From NCBI GenBank assembly GCA_034429975.1, contig DAOUFM010000092.1, positions 14,692 to 78,691 on the forward strand: a stretch of DNA of 64,000 bases, in the 5' to 3' direction. Below, piece after piece: positions 17,454-26,310 of the stretch (positions are counted from its first letter, which is position 1; every line of letters starts with the position of its first letter). The stretch comes from UBA6170 sp034429975 (lineage in GTDB: Bacteria; Chloroflexota; Anaerolineae; Anaerolineales; Anaerolineaceae). Position numbers and translations under genes: made by a program. The notes beneath the pieces were generated by a model. It worked only from the letters and a program-made list of their open reading frames with translations. It was not told where the DNA came from and did no database searches.

Positions 17454-18419
17454 ATGACCCATACTGTTTTATTGTCTGCGCCGTATATGATTCCTTTTAA
17501 GGAGCGATTTATCCCGGTTCTGGAAGCCTTTGATATTGAAGTAATCATTCCGGAAGTTCACGAGCGATTATCTGAAGAAGAGATTCTGCAATATTCTGGA
17601 AAAATTGATGGCGTTATTTGTGGAGATGACCGGTTCACACCGCGAGTTATTGATGCCTGCCTCCCACGCTTGAAAGTAATTTCCAAATGGGGAACGGGGA
17701 TCGATTCAATCGATAAACCTTACGCTAATTCAGTGGGTGTAATGGTCGGAAACACGCCAAACGCCTTTACTTTGCCGGTGGCGGACTCAGTGATTGGTTA
17801 TATGTTGACCTTTGCACGGCGAATACCCTGGATGGACAAAGCTATGAAAAAAGGCGAATGGGAAAAAATTCCTGGACGGTCATTAAGTGAATGCACTTTA
17901 GGGGTGATCGGGGTTGGAAATATCGGCAAAGCTGTAATTCGCCGGGCAAAAGCCTTTGGACTGCGAATGCTGGGAAATGATATCCGTGATATTGAGCCAG
18001 ACTTTATTTTAGAACAGGGTGTGCGGATGGTTTCATTACCGGAGTTATTGAGTCAGGCAGATTTTATTTGTGTAAGTTGTGATCTCAACCCGACCAGTAC
18101 TCATTTAATTAATTCTGAAACATTATCCCATGTAAAAAAAGATGCTGTTTTGATTAATGCAGCCCGGGGACCAATTGTTCATGAAGTCGCTTTGATTAAC
18201 TGGTTGCAATCCGGAAAACTTGCTGGCGCAGCCCTGGATGTTTTTGAGGTGGAACCTTTACCACATGATTCTCCTCTCTTATCCATGGATAACGTTATGT
18301 TGGCTCCGCACAATTCCAATTCCAGCCCACAAGCCTGGGAAAGAGTTCATTGGAATACCATTAAAAATTTGCTCATAGGCCTCGGAATTGACCCGGCTGG
18401 ATTAGAACGATTTAAATAA
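17454..18419 (+). CDS. D-isomer 2-hydroxyacid dehydrogenase (phosphoglycerate dehydrogenase-like)
   Basis: 321 residues. The NAD motif is LGVIGVGNIGKAVIRR. The catalytic triad of the family is visible: Arg in INAARGPIV, Glu in LDVFEVEPLP and His in LAPHNSNSS. There is no C-terminal ACT domain, so it is not a standard biosynthetic SerA. AGGAG precedes ATG 17454. It is placed between a NeuA-like gene and an SDR in the glycan locus, where it may oxidise or reduce an alpha-hydroxy or alpha-keto acid sugar precursor or side group. Confidence 0.78.
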   Translation: MTHTVLLSAPYMIPFKERFIPVLEAFDIEVIIPEVHERLSEEEILQYSGKIDGVICGDDRFTPRVIDACLPRLKVISKWGTGIDSIDKPYANSVGVMVGNTPNAFTLPVADSVIGYMLTFARRIPWMDKAMKKGEWEKIPGRSLSECTLGVIGVGNIGKAVIRRAKAFGLRMLGNDIRDIEPDFILEQGVRMVSLPELLSQADFICVSCDLNPTSTHLINSETLSHVKKDAVLINAARGPIVHEVALINWLQSGKLAGAALDVFEVEPLPHDSPLLSMDNVMLAPHNSNSSPQAWERVHWNTIKNLLIGLGIDPAGLERFK

Positions 18420-18437
18420 TTATTAAGATTTGAGAGA

Positions 18438-19175
18438 ATGAAAACGAATCAACGAGTATTGTTAATTACAGGGGCAGCAGGAGGAATCGGCCGTGCGACC
18501 GTGGAGTTATTTAATGAGAAAGGTTGGGTCGTCATTGGGGTTGACCGAAAACCTTATGGGAGTTCCTTCCCGCCATCAGGACTCTTCATTGAAACTGATA
18601 TTTCAGATCCCGCCCGATTAGAAGACACTTATGATATCGTGAAAAAATTTACTGATTCACTGGATGCAGTAGTCAATAACGCAGCTTTACAGGTGGTCAA
18701 ACCGCTATTGAAAACGACAGTTGAGGAATGGGATGCGGTCATGGCATCTAATTTACGATCTGTTTTTCTGGGAGCAAAATTAGCATATCCATTGTTGAAA
18801 AACCGAGACGGAGGTGCAATTGTCAATGTCTCTTCGGTGCATGCAATTGCCACGTCCACCGGGGTGGGAAGTTATGCAGCCAGTAAGGGTGGGTTACTTG
18901 CCTTGACCCGTTCAATGGCGATCGAATTTGCCCAGGACAACATTCGCGTTAATGCAATATTACCCGGTGCAGTCGATACTCCAATGCTCTTAGCGCATTT
19001 AGATCAGTTTCGTTTGGAAAACCTTGCCAGAAAAACTGTCAATGGCAGAATAGGGTTACCTGCAGAAGTTGCTTATGTAATTTATTTTTTGGCTGATGAA
19101 GAACAATCCTCCTTCATGACAGGGCAATCTATCGTCGTCGATGGCGGCGCTACCGCAAAACTCAGTACGGAATAA
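18438..19175 (+). CDS. Short-chain dehydrogenase/reductase
   Basis: 245 residues, classical SDR: LLITGAAGGIGRATVELF cofactor loop, VNNAALQVV, Ser in VNVSSVHAIA, catalytic YAASK, and C-terminal FMTGQSIVVDGG. It probably acts on a sugar or sugar-acid intermediate together with the 2-hydroxyacid dehydrogenase 18 bp upstream. FabG-like fatty-acid reductases share these motifs, but the context argues for glycan synthesis. Confidence 0.8.
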   Translation: MKTNQRVLLITGAAGGIGRATVELFNEKGWVVIGVDRKPYGSSFPPSGLFIETDISDPARLEDTYDIVKKFTDSLDAVVNNAALQVVKPLLKTTVEEWDAVMASNLRSVFLGAKLAYPLLKNRDGGAIVNVSSVHAIATSTGVGSYAASKGGLLALTRSMAIEFAQDNIRVNAILPGAVDTPMLLAHLDQFRLENLARKTVNGRIGLPAEVAYVIYFLADEEQSSFMTGQSIVVDGGATAKLSTE

Positions 19176-19179
19176 AAAT

Positions 19180-19986
19180 ATGAAAGAAGAGATCAAAAAA
19201 CTTATTCCTGCACCGGTTTTACCGGTGGCACGAGATACTTTGGATGCGATCAAGCGCGTTAAACAAATTCCGGATGCATATTTTCATTCTTGGCGGGCAC
19301 AATCCCGAAAAGAATTACTACAATTTAAAAATATCCATACTGGAAAACGCTGTTTCATTTTAGGGAATGGGCCCAGTCTGAAAGATACAGATTTAAAGAA
19401 ATTAAAGAATGAATTTACTTTTGGAATGAATCGTATTTACTTAGCTTTTCAAGATATGGGGTTTAAAACCAGTTATTATGTTTCCGTTAATGACCTGGTG
19501 ATTGAACAATGTGCTGCTGATATTCAAAATCTGGATATACCGCGATTTGTCTCCTGGCGGGCAGGAAGAAATTGGCTCACGAAAGAAGAACAATTATATT
19601 TTCTCTACACGACTTACACAGAACCTAAATTTGCAAAAAACATCTGTAATCGCTTATGGGAAAGCGCCACAGTCACTTATGTAGCACTCCAACTCGCATA
19701 TTACATGGGTTTTGAAGAAGCAATTTTAATTGGTGTTGATCACAATTTTGAAACAAAAGGAAAAGCTAACACCACTGTTGTTTCGCAAGGTGACGACCCT
19801 AATCATTTTCACCCTGGTTATTTTGGCAAAGGCTTTCGCTGGCAGTTACCTGATCTGGAAAAGTCTGAAGTCGGATATCGAATGGCACGCAAGGTTTTTG
19901 AAGAAGATGGCAGAAAAGTGTTGGATGCAACAGTAAACGGTAAGCTGACGATTTTTGACAAAGTTGATTACAACTCTTTGTTCTAA
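19180..19986 (+). CDS. DUF115 (MptE-like) protein of glycan loci
   Basis: 268 residues from ATG 19180; the frame is open further upstream, but that would overlap the SDR. The core KRCFILGNGPSLKDTDL and VTYVALQLAYYMGFEEAIL match DUF115, whose archaeal member MptE is a 6-hydroxymethyl-pterin diphosphokinase. Bacterial members sit in motility- and surface-glycan loci (Maf-like proteins), where they are linked to nonulosonate transfer. Position inside a nonulosonate locus supports a role as a glycan-transfer protein, but the reaction is not established. Confidence 0.72.
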   Translation: MKEEIKKLIPAPVLPVARDTLDAIKRVKQIPDAYFHSWRAQSRKELLQFKNIHTGKRCFILGNGPSLKDTDLKKLKNEFTFGMNRIYLAFQDMGFKTSYYVSVNDLVIEQCAADIQNLDIPRFVSWRAGRNWLTKEEQLYFLYTTYTEPKFAKNICNRLWESATVTYVALQLAYYMGFEEAILIGVDHNFETKGKANTTVVSQGDDPNHFHPGYFGKGFRWQLPDLEKSEVGYRMARKVFEEDGRKVLDATVNGKLTIFDKVDYNSLF

Positions 19987-20025
19987 GATAAGCGGATATC
20001 CAGAAAATAAATTCACATACCCTTT

Positions 20026-20982
20026 ATGACAAAAACACCTATCATTTCGATTATCACACCATCCTTCAACCAGGCAAAATACCTTGAAGCTGCGATGCAA
20101 TCTGTAATAAGTCAGGATTATCCATCCCTGGAATATATTGTGGTGGATGGAGGTTCAACAGATGGCAGCCAGGAAATCATTGAAAAATATACAGAGAAAC
20201 TAGCCTGGTGGGTTTCTGAAAAGGATCAGGGTCAGGCAGATGCCTTTAATAAAGGGTTAAAGCATGCATCCGGGAAATACATTGGCTGGCTGAATTCAGA
20301 TGACCTGTTTTTCGATCATACCATTGCTGAAGCAGTGCAACTCCTGGATACGAATCCAGAAGTATCGTTTGTCTTTGGCGATGTTCAATCCATAAATGAC
20401 AATGGGCAACCCATTAATATTATGAAATATGGTTCCTGGGGACTGCTGGACTTAATGAAATTCCGAATCATCGGTCAACCGGCAGTTTTTATGCGCAAAG
20501 ATTTTCTGGATTCAATTAGTGGGCTAGACACCAGTTACCATCTTTTGCTTGATCACCATCTCTGGCTGCAGTTAGCTTCTAAGGGACCAATACTGTATTC
20601 GCAAAAAATTTGGGCAGCAGCACGATTTCATTCGGAAGCCAAGAATTTAGCCCAGGCTGAGAAATTTGGGCAGGAAGCTTATCGTTTGGTTGAATGGATG
20701 GAGAACAACCCTGATCTGAATGCATTGTTTTTAGCTAATCACAATAAAATTCTGGCTGGCGCTCATCGCATGGATGCCAGGTATTTATTGGATGCCGGCC
20801 AATATCATGAATCAGCCAATGCTTATTGGCAAGGTATCAAATTAAGTTTTCCTGTTATTCTTCCCGAATTACATCGAATGATTTATGCTCTCATTGCGCC
20901 TTTAGGGTTTAAAAAGATAAAGGATCTTTACCTGAAATTAAGATTTCGGATTACAAGACCAGACCTGAAGGGTAAATCATAA
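20026..20982 (+). CDS. Glycosyltransferase family 2
   Basis: 318 residues with the GT2 motifs ISIITPSFNQAKYLEAAMQS, YIVVDGGSTDGS and the DxD site in IGWLNSDDLFF. About 90 C-terminal residues beyond the GT2 domain are helix-rich and may anchor it to a partner or membrane. The N-terminal 200 residues closely resemble the protein at 22524, which lies on the other side of the GT39 gene, so the two are probably duplicates. The stop overlaps the next start (TAATG). Confidence 0.83.
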   Translation: MTKTPIISIITPSFNQAKYLEAAMQSVISQDYPSLEYIVVDGGSTDGSQEIIEKYTEKLAWWVSEKDQGQADAFNKGLKHASGKYIGWLNSDDLFFDHTIAEAVQLLDTNPEVSFVFGDVQSINDNGQPINIMKYGSWGLLDLMKFRIIGQPAVFMRKDFLDSISGLDTSYHLLLDHHLWLQLASKGPILYSQKIWAAARFHSEAKNLAQAEKFGQEAYRLVEWMENNPDLNALFLANHNKILAGAHRMDARYLLDAGQYHESANAYWQGIKLSFPVILPELHRMIYALIAPLGFKKIKDLYLKLRFRITRPDLKGKS

Positions 20983-22523
20983 TGAATACCGACAACCCAG
21001 AAACTTCGCTAAAAAAAGAACTTTTATTCAACCAGAATAAAACGCTTTTTTACATTTTTTTTGTCATTATTTTATTGGTCGGATTAGGTATTCGTTTTTA
21101 TGATCTGACGGATGCTCCTCTGGACTTTCACCCAACCCGACAACTCTTTTCTGCCTTAAAAGCCCGTGGAATGTTTTACGAAAACCTGAAAACTGCCCCC
21201 GAATGGCAGCGAGAATTTGCGATCCAGCAATGGAAAAAACAAGGTTTCATTGAACCGCCGGTCATGGAACGAATTACCGCTTTTTTCTATCAGGTTCTTG
21301 GAATGGAAGCTTTGTGGATTCCAAGAGTTTTAGCGATCCTTTTTTGGACAATCGGGGGAGTTTTTCTGATGTTGATCGCCTTGGCGATTATCGATCGAAA
21401 CGCAGCCATTATCGCCTTTTTGTTATTTATGGTGACACCTTATTCAGCCATTGCCAGCCGTGCATTTCAACCAGACCCGTTAATGGTGATGTTGATGATA
21501 ATTGGTTTATGGGGATTGGTACGCTGGATTAAAGATGAAAACATGGTGAATGGAGTGATTGCCGGATTATTCTCAGGTCTGGCAATTTTTGTAAAATCGG
21601 TGGTAATTTTCCCACTTGCCTTTGTCTTTATCGCGGTGGTCATCTTTAAAAAGAAATCATTGAAAAACCTTATAAAATCCCCATCTATCTGGGTAATGGG
21701 CTCCCTTTCCATTCTGCCTTATATTGGGTACTTGATTTATGGTCTGAAGATTAATGGGGCGCTTACCTCAGAGTTCAGTTTACGATTCTTTCCTGAACTA
21801 TGGACTGATCCAGCCTTCTGGATTCGCTGGAATAACATGATCAGTTCGGTGATCGGATTTGTAATATTTTTGGCTTCGATAATCGGGATATTGCTTTTAA
21901 AGAAACCCGTTCATCGTGTTTTTCTGACAGCCCTCTTTGCGGGTTACTTTGTGTATGGATTAACACTTCCTTACCATATCTCGACCCACGATTATTACCA
22001 GTTGCCCTTTATTCCCATTGCTGTTCTGGGTGCGTCGGCTGCATTCAGTCAGGTTATCCAGGGTGTTCAAAAACCAAATTGGCTAAGCAATCTGGTGATT
22101 ATTGGAGTCCTGGCTTATTATTTAGCCATGAACGCATGGGATGTGCGAGTATCTTTAGCCCGCAATAATTATCGTAATGAAGTTACCTTTTGGCAGAAGA
22201 TGGCTGAAAAATTCTCCCCGAATGATAGCTTGATTGGTATAACCCAGGATTATGGATATAGGCTCAATTATTGGGGATGGCGCGATATTGAAAACTGGAT
22301 GGCTACCTACGATTTCTCTTTGCGTGAATTAGCAGGCCAGGAATTTGATATGAAAGCCTATTTTGAAGAACAAATTCAAGGGAAGGATTACTTCCTGGTG
22401 ACAAATCTTTCAGAATTGGATAATCAACCAGAAATTAAACAAATTTTATTTGATAATTACTCAATTCAAGAACAGACCGGAGATTATATTATTTTTGACT
22501 TACATCAAAAAACGGGAAAATAA
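20982..22523 (+). CDS. GT39/ArnT-like integral membrane glycosyltransferase
   Basis: 513 residues with about 10-12 predicted hydrophobic helices. The first external loop contains GLGIRFYDLTDAPLDFHPTR, the acidic site used by polyprenyl-phosphate-sugar-dependent transferases (GT39/GT83, PMT and ArnT relatives). A hydrophilic C-terminal domain of about 120 residues follows. It would move a sugar from an undecaprenyl-phosphate carrier on the outer face of the membrane. I do not read it as a Wzy polymerase because of the N-terminal acidic motif and C-terminal soluble domain. Confidence 0.75.
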   Translation: MNTDNPETSLKKELLFNQNKTLFYIFFVIILLVGLGIRFYDLTDAPLDFHPTRQLFSALKARGMFYENLKTAPEWQREFAIQQWKKQGFIEPPVMERITAFFYQVLGMEALWIPRVLAILFWTIGGVFLMLIALAIIDRNAAIIAFLLFMVTPYSAIASRAFQPDPLMVMLMIIGLWGLVRWIKDENMVNGVIAGLFSGLAIFVKSVVIFPLAFVFIAVVIFKKKSLKNLIKSPSIWVMGSLSILPYIGYLIYGLKINGALTSEFSLRFFPELWTDPAFWIRWNNMISSVIGFVIFLASIIGILLLKKPVHRVFLTALFAGYFVYGLTLPYHISTHDYYQLPFIPIAVLGASAAFSQVIQGVQKPNWLSNLVIIGVLAYYLAMNAWDVRVSLARNNYRNEVTFWQKMAEKFSPNDSLIGITQDYGYRLNYWGWRDIENWMATYDFSLRELAGQEFDMKAYFEEQIQGKDYFLVTNLSELDNQPEIKQILFDNYSIQEQTGDYIIFDLHQKTGK

Positions 22524-23294
22524 ATGCAGCCATTGGTATCTATCGTAACGCCATCATTTAATCAGGATCGCTATCTGGAAAGAACGATTCAATCTGTTTT
22601 AAACCAATCGTATCCTAACATCGAATACATTGTTATTGATGGTGGTTCTACAGATGGTAGTGTAGAAACCATAAAGAAATACGCTTCAAGAATCTCTTAT
22701 TGGCAATCAGAAAAAGATCAGGGACAAACCGATGCAATCAATCAGGGTTTCTCCAGAGCTCAAGGTCAGATTTTTGCCTGGATCAATTCGGACGATACCT
22801 ACGAACCGCAGGCTGTGGTTGAGGCGGTTGAGTTTTTAACGAACAACCCGGATGTTGGTTTGGTTTATGGAGATTGTAATTTCATTAATGATAAAGATAA
22901 CATTATCGGGAAATTCAATGCCAGACAAACAGATTACCAGAAGCTAAAGACCGGCTACGTGCATATTCCGCAACAATCCTCTTTCTGGCGCGCTGAACTT
23001 TGGCACCAGGTGGGGCCATTAGACTCATCCATCTATTTTGCAATGGATTACGACTTATGGCTGCGGCTCGCAAAAATTAGTAACATCATTTATCACCCAC
23101 GAATGTGGGCCAATTTCCGGCTGCATGGGGATGCTAAAACCATTGCAGAGGATGATCGCTGCTGGATCGATATGGTCAAAATCCATTACCGGAATGGGGG
23201 TAAATGGTGGCAACCCATTGTCTGGAAATATTGGATTCGCAAAATTGTTGCCCCTTATATTCGATCTAAACGCAAAAAAATGATTTCAGAATAA
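22524..23294 (+). CDS. Glycosyltransferase family 2
   Basis: 256 residues, starting directly after the stop codon of the GT39 gene. It has VSIVTPSFNQDRYLERTIQS, YIVIDGGSTDGS, and the DxD in FAWINSDDTYEP; it also contains SSFWRAELWHQVG and MDYDLWLRLAK, the acceptor-side motif. It is closely similar to the protein at 20026 but lacks its C-terminal extension. It is the last gene of the + strand glycan block. Confidence 0.83.
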   Translation: MQPLVSIVTPSFNQDRYLERTIQSVLNQSYPNIEYIVIDGGSTDGSVETIKKYASRISYWQSEKDQGQTDAINQGFSRAQGQIFAWINSDDTYEPQAVVEAVEFLTNNPDVGLVYGDCNFINDKDNIIGKFNARQTDYQKLKTGYVHIPQQSSFWRAELWHQVGPLDSSIYFAMDYDLWLRLAKISNIIYHPRMWANFRLHGDAKTIAEDDRCWIDMVKIHYRNGGKWWQPIVWKYWIRKIVAPYIRSKRKKMISE

Positions 23295-23322
23295 ACAAAG
23301 CCAGAAAACGATATAAATTTTT

Positions 23323-23351
23323 TCGAAAACCATCTTTCGACACGTTATAAT
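23323..23351 (+). promoter_or_regulatory. Predicted sigma70-type promoter
   Basis: TCGAAA (4 of 6 to the -35 consensus) and a perfect TATAAT at 23346-23351 are separated by 17 bp. The first gene downstream starts at 23377. This marks a transcription restart after the glycan locus. Confidence 0.5.
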
Positions 23352-23376
23352 CAAATAAATTCATTTCGGGTTGATC

Positions 23377-24696
23377 ATGAAAAGATTTGTTAATATATGT
23401 GTTGCCTTTTTGGTCCTTTTATTCTTGTCTGCCTGTACTAGTAGTCAGGCAACATTTACTCCACAGGTTGTTGAAATTCCAACAGCGACCAAAGTGGATT
23501 TACCTACTGTTATTCCGACATCTTCAAGTGGTGAATTGCCAACCGAATCCGCAACAGTTGAAGTACCTGCAGAACCTACCCCCACCCTTGAACCAACTGA
23601 AACCCCCCAAATGAAAACAGTTTCAACATTCCCGGATGCAAGTAGGGTTTATTGGGTTGAAATTGCTTCCGGGTTTACCAGACCGGTTGGGATGGCTTCA
23701 TATAAGGGTGATACTTTCTTGATATACGTTTTAGACCAAAATGGTTATATCTGGGTAATTGAAGACGGTACGCTGAGCAATGAACCTTTCTTGGATTTGA
23801 CCAATAAAACAACCATCAGCGGAAACGAACGCGGATTATTGGGAATGGCTCTGGACCCGAATTTTGGAAGCAATGGGTTCTTTTATCTGGATTACACCAA
23901 TTTTGATGGCAACACAGTGATTGCCCGTTACCTCGCCCAGGATGATCGCAGAAAAGCAATTCCGGATAGCGAACAAATATTATTTACTGTCAATCAACCA
24001 TATTCCAATCATAATGGTGGCAATTTATTATTTGGACCGGATGGCTTCCTCTATATTGGCATGGGAGATGGAGGATCACAAGGAGATCCGGATTTTCGGG
24101 CACAAAACAACTTTACGCTATTGGGAAAAATGTTAAGGATTGCAGTACAGGGACAGGGTATGTATGCTATTCCGTCTGATAACCCATTTGTTAATGGGGG
24201 CGGGAGTGCAGAAATTTGGGCGGTTGGATTACGGAACCCCTGGCGCTTCTCATTTGACCGCCTGACAGGTGACCTTTGGATCGGTGATGTTGGCCAGAAT
24301 AACTGGGAGGAGATTGATTTTGTTTCTAAGGGCTCCACTCAGGAAAAAAACTTTGGCTGGAGTTATCGCGAGGGAACGCATGCCTATAAGGGAGATCCAC
24401 CCAATACAGCGGACATGATTGACCCTGTATTTGAATATAACCACGGATTGGGTTGTTCGGTGACCGGCGGCTATGTTTACCGGGGAGAAAATTTACCGGA
24501 CTGGTATGGCGTTTATTTGTTTGGGGACTATTGCACCGGAATTGTCTGGGGTTTATTGCCGCTTGAAAACGGTAAATTTCAATCTCAACAATTGTTTTCA
24601 ACGGGTGAAAATATCAGTTCTTTTGGTGAAGATGTGAATGGAGAGTTATATTTGATTTCTCACAATGGGTCGGTTTATCAGTTGCGCTCAAAGTAA
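23377..24696 (+). CDS. Lipoprotein PQQ-dependent sugar dehydrogenase (GSDH family)
   Basis: 439 residues from ATG 23377. A signal peptide with lipobox LFLSAC (Cys20) predicts membrane anchoring outside the cell. A Pro/Thr/Glu-rich linker covers about residues 28-85. The rest is a six-bladed propeller of the glucose/sorbosone dehydrogenase family: RPVGMAS, ERGLLGMALDPNFGSNGFFY, HNGGNLLFGPDGFLYIGMGD, GLRNPWRFSFD and GDVGQNNWEEID. Family members oxidise aldoses using PQQ, though many are uncharacterised. No PQQ synthesis genes are in the window, so the cofactor is not proven. Confidence 0.85.
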   Translation: MKRFVNICVAFLVLLFLSACTSSQATFTPQVVEIPTATKVDLPTVIPTSSSGELPTESATVEVPAEPTPTLEPTETPQMKTVSTFPDASRVYWVEIASGFTRPVGMASYKGDTFLIYVLDQNGYIWVIEDGTLSNEPFLDLTNKTTISGNERGLLGMALDPNFGSNGFFYLDYTNFDGNTVIARYLAQDDRRKAIPDSEQILFTVNQPYSNHNGGNLLFGPDGFLYIGMGDGGSQGDPDFRAQNNFTLLGKMLRIAVQGQGMYAIPSDNPFVNGGGSAEIWAVGLRNPWRFSFDRLTGDLWIGDVGQNNWEEIDFVSKGSTQEKNFGWSYREGTHAYKGDPPNTADMIDPVFEYNHGLGCSVTGGYVYRGENLPDWYGVYLFGDYCTGIVWGLLPLENGKFQSQQLFSTGENISSFGEDVNGELYLISHNGSVYQLRSK

Positions 24697-24709
24697 TTAA
24701 TGCCCTCAA

Positions 24710-24718
24710 TGATATAAT
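24710..24718 (+). promoter_or_regulatory. Extended -10 promoter element
   Basis: TGA followed by TATAAT makes a perfect extended -10 (TG-n-TATAAT). No convincing -35 hexamer lies 16-18 bp upstream, which fits extended -10 promoters. It is 40 bp before the small gene at 24759. Confidence 0.5.
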
Positions 24719-24758
24719 CATTTTTGAATAATCATCGAATTTTTAAAGGAGGATAAAG

Positions 24759-24983
24759 ATGGCAGAAAAACGATGGTATCCAATCAAAACCCAATACTGC
24801 AAACATGTTGGGGGCGATGTTCAACTCGAAGTTCATGTCGTGCTGCCGGCTGAATATCTACCTGATCAACCCCCGCGCGTCATCGGGCATCGATGCTCCC
24901 ATGGGTTGCAATGCAGTCTGCTGACACACCCAAGCTGTACATGGGCAGGCACAAACCCAAACTTTGACCCCTTTGCTGAATAA
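24759..24983 (+). CDS. Small Cys/His-rich protein of unknown function
   Basis: 74 residues. AAAGGAGGATAAAG gives an almost ideal ribosome binding site before ATG 24759, and an extended -10 lies upstream, so this is a real gene. The protein has C14-x-H16, then C46-x-H48-x3-C52 and C60 with further His at 26, 44 and 57, a pattern suited to one zinc or a redox metal. No signal peptide or membrane segment. I do not recognise a family. The neighbours (lipoprotein sugar dehydrogenase before, convergent aminotransferase-like gene after) do not reveal its role. Confidence 0.75.
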   Translation: MAEKRWYPIKTQYCKHVGGDVQLEVHVVLPAEYLPDQPPRVIGHRCSHGLQCSLLTHPSCTWAGTNPNFDPFAE

Positions 24984-25035
24984 CGTTGCACTCTGTTACC
25001 AGCAAATCAAATATTCAACTTTTTTTAAATAAAAA

Positions 25036-26217
25036 TCAAATAACGGATAATTTTTTCCCAACTTTTTGAAAAGCTTTCAGGCATAAATCTAGATCATTCT
25101 GGGTATGGGTAGCTGAAATCATTACCCGTATTCTGGCTTTTCCGACTGGCACGGTTGGAAACCCTAAAGCCATGGCAAAAACACCTTCATCAAATAACTC
25201 TTTGCTAAATTCTTTGGCTAGTTTTGCATCCCCTAGCATCACAGGGGTGATCGGAGTTTGTGATACTCCGGTATCAAAGCCAAGTTTTTTCATTTCTGCT
25301 TTAAAATAATTTCCATTTGCCCATAAACGATCCACCAATTCAGTGGATTCTTCCAGTAAATTAACCGCAGTAAGGCAAGCAGCTACATCAGCTGGAGTTA
25401 ATGCAGAAGAAAAAATGAATGGCCGGCCACGTTGGCGAATCCATTCGATTAGTTTAGCATTCCCTGCCACCATACCGCCCATCACACCAAAAGCTTTGGA
25501 CATGGTGCCTACTTCAATATCCACTTTTCCATGTAATCCAAAGTGATCTACAATCCCGCGCCCACCTTTTCCGACTACCCCTTCTCCATGAGCATCATCG
25601 ACCATCAGCATAACATCATATTTGCTGGTGACATCGTAAATTTTATCGAGTGGAGCTAAATCACCATCCATACTAAAAACGCCGTCGGTAATGGCCAATA
25701 GCCGGCGATAATTTCCTTGGTTTTCCAGAATCTTCGCTTCCAGATCGTTTACATCTGCGTGGTTAAATCTAATAATCGTTCCACCGGATAAGCGACAGCC
25801 ATCAATAATTGATGCGTGGTTTAACTCATCGGAGAGGATGCCATCTTCTTTCCCAACTAGGCAGGGAATTGTGGCTAAATTAGCGGTAAAACCTGATTGA
25901 AATGAAACAACCGCTTCTACACCTTTAAATTCTGCCAACCGTTTTTCTAATTCAAGATGGACTTCCATCGTTCCAGCGATGGATCGCACTGCACCCGGCC
26001 CCACACCATAGGCATCCACGACTTTTTTAACGGCTGCAATCATTTTCGGATGATTTGCCAGACCAAGGTAATTGTTTGAACAAAAATTCAGAACCTTTTT
26101 ATCATCGACAACTAACCAGGCGCCTTGGGGTGAACTAATTGTTCGAATTTGGTTATATAAACCATTATCCTTTAAGGATTGAATTTCATCTTCTGCCCAG
26201 CTTAAACGGTTTATCAT
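25036..26217 (-). CDS. kbl: Glycine C-acetyltransferase (2-amino-3-ketobutyrate CoA ligase) family
   Basis: 393 residues, the normal length for alpha-oxoamine synthases. It shows the N-terminal FCSNNYLGLANHPK, VDDAHGEGVVG (PLP Asp and His) and the PLP-lysine loop VGTMSKAFGVMGG. Kbl cleaves 2-amino-3-oxobutyrate with CoA to glycine and acetyl-CoA in threonine breakdown. BioF (8-amino-7-oxononanoate synthase) is a close relative and cannot be fully excluded. No threonine dehydrogenase or biotin gene is adjacent. AAGGTG precedes the ATG. Confidence 0.82.
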   Translation of the reverse strand: MINRLSWAEDEIQSLKDNGLYNQIRTISSPQGAWLVVDDKKVLNFCSNNYLGLANHPKMIAAVKKVVDAYGVGPGAVRSIAGTMEVHLELEKRLAEFKGVEAVVSFQSGFTANLATIPCLVGKEDGILSDELNHASIIDGCRLSGGTIIRFNHADVNDLEAKILENQGNYRRLLAITDGVFSMDGDLAPLDKIYDVTSKYDVMLMVDDAHGEGVVGKGGRGIVDHFGLHGKVDIEVGTMSKAFGVMGGMVAGNAKLIEWIRQRGRPFIFSSALTPADVAACLTAVNLLEESTELVDRLWANGNYFKAEMKKLGFDTGVSQTPITPVMLGDAKLAKEFSKELFDEGVFAMALGFPTVPVGKARIRVMISATHTQNDLDLCLKAFQKVGKKLSVI

Positions 26218-26256
26218 TTTTACACCTTTCAGATTATGGGTTTATTGATTATGGAA

Positions 26257-26286
26257 ATTATAGCGCAGGAAAATATGATTTGTTTA
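26257..26286 (-). promoter_or_regulatory. Predicted promoter of the kbl-like gene
   Basis: Read on the minus strand: TAAACA (4 of 6) then 18 bp then a perfect TATAAT. It lies 40 bp upstream of the start at 26217. Confidence 0.5.
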
Positions 26287-26310
26287 AAAAAATTATTATA
26301 TTGAATGCTT

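Noticed and set aside
17454..18419. serA (biosynthetic phosphoglycerate dehydrogenase)
   Set aside because: No ACT or ASB domain and no serine pathway neighbours; it belongs to the glycan locus by position.
20982..22523. Wzy-type polysaccharide polymerase
   Set aside because: The N-terminal acidic loop DFHPTR and the soluble C-terminal domain fit GT39/ArnT-like transferases better.
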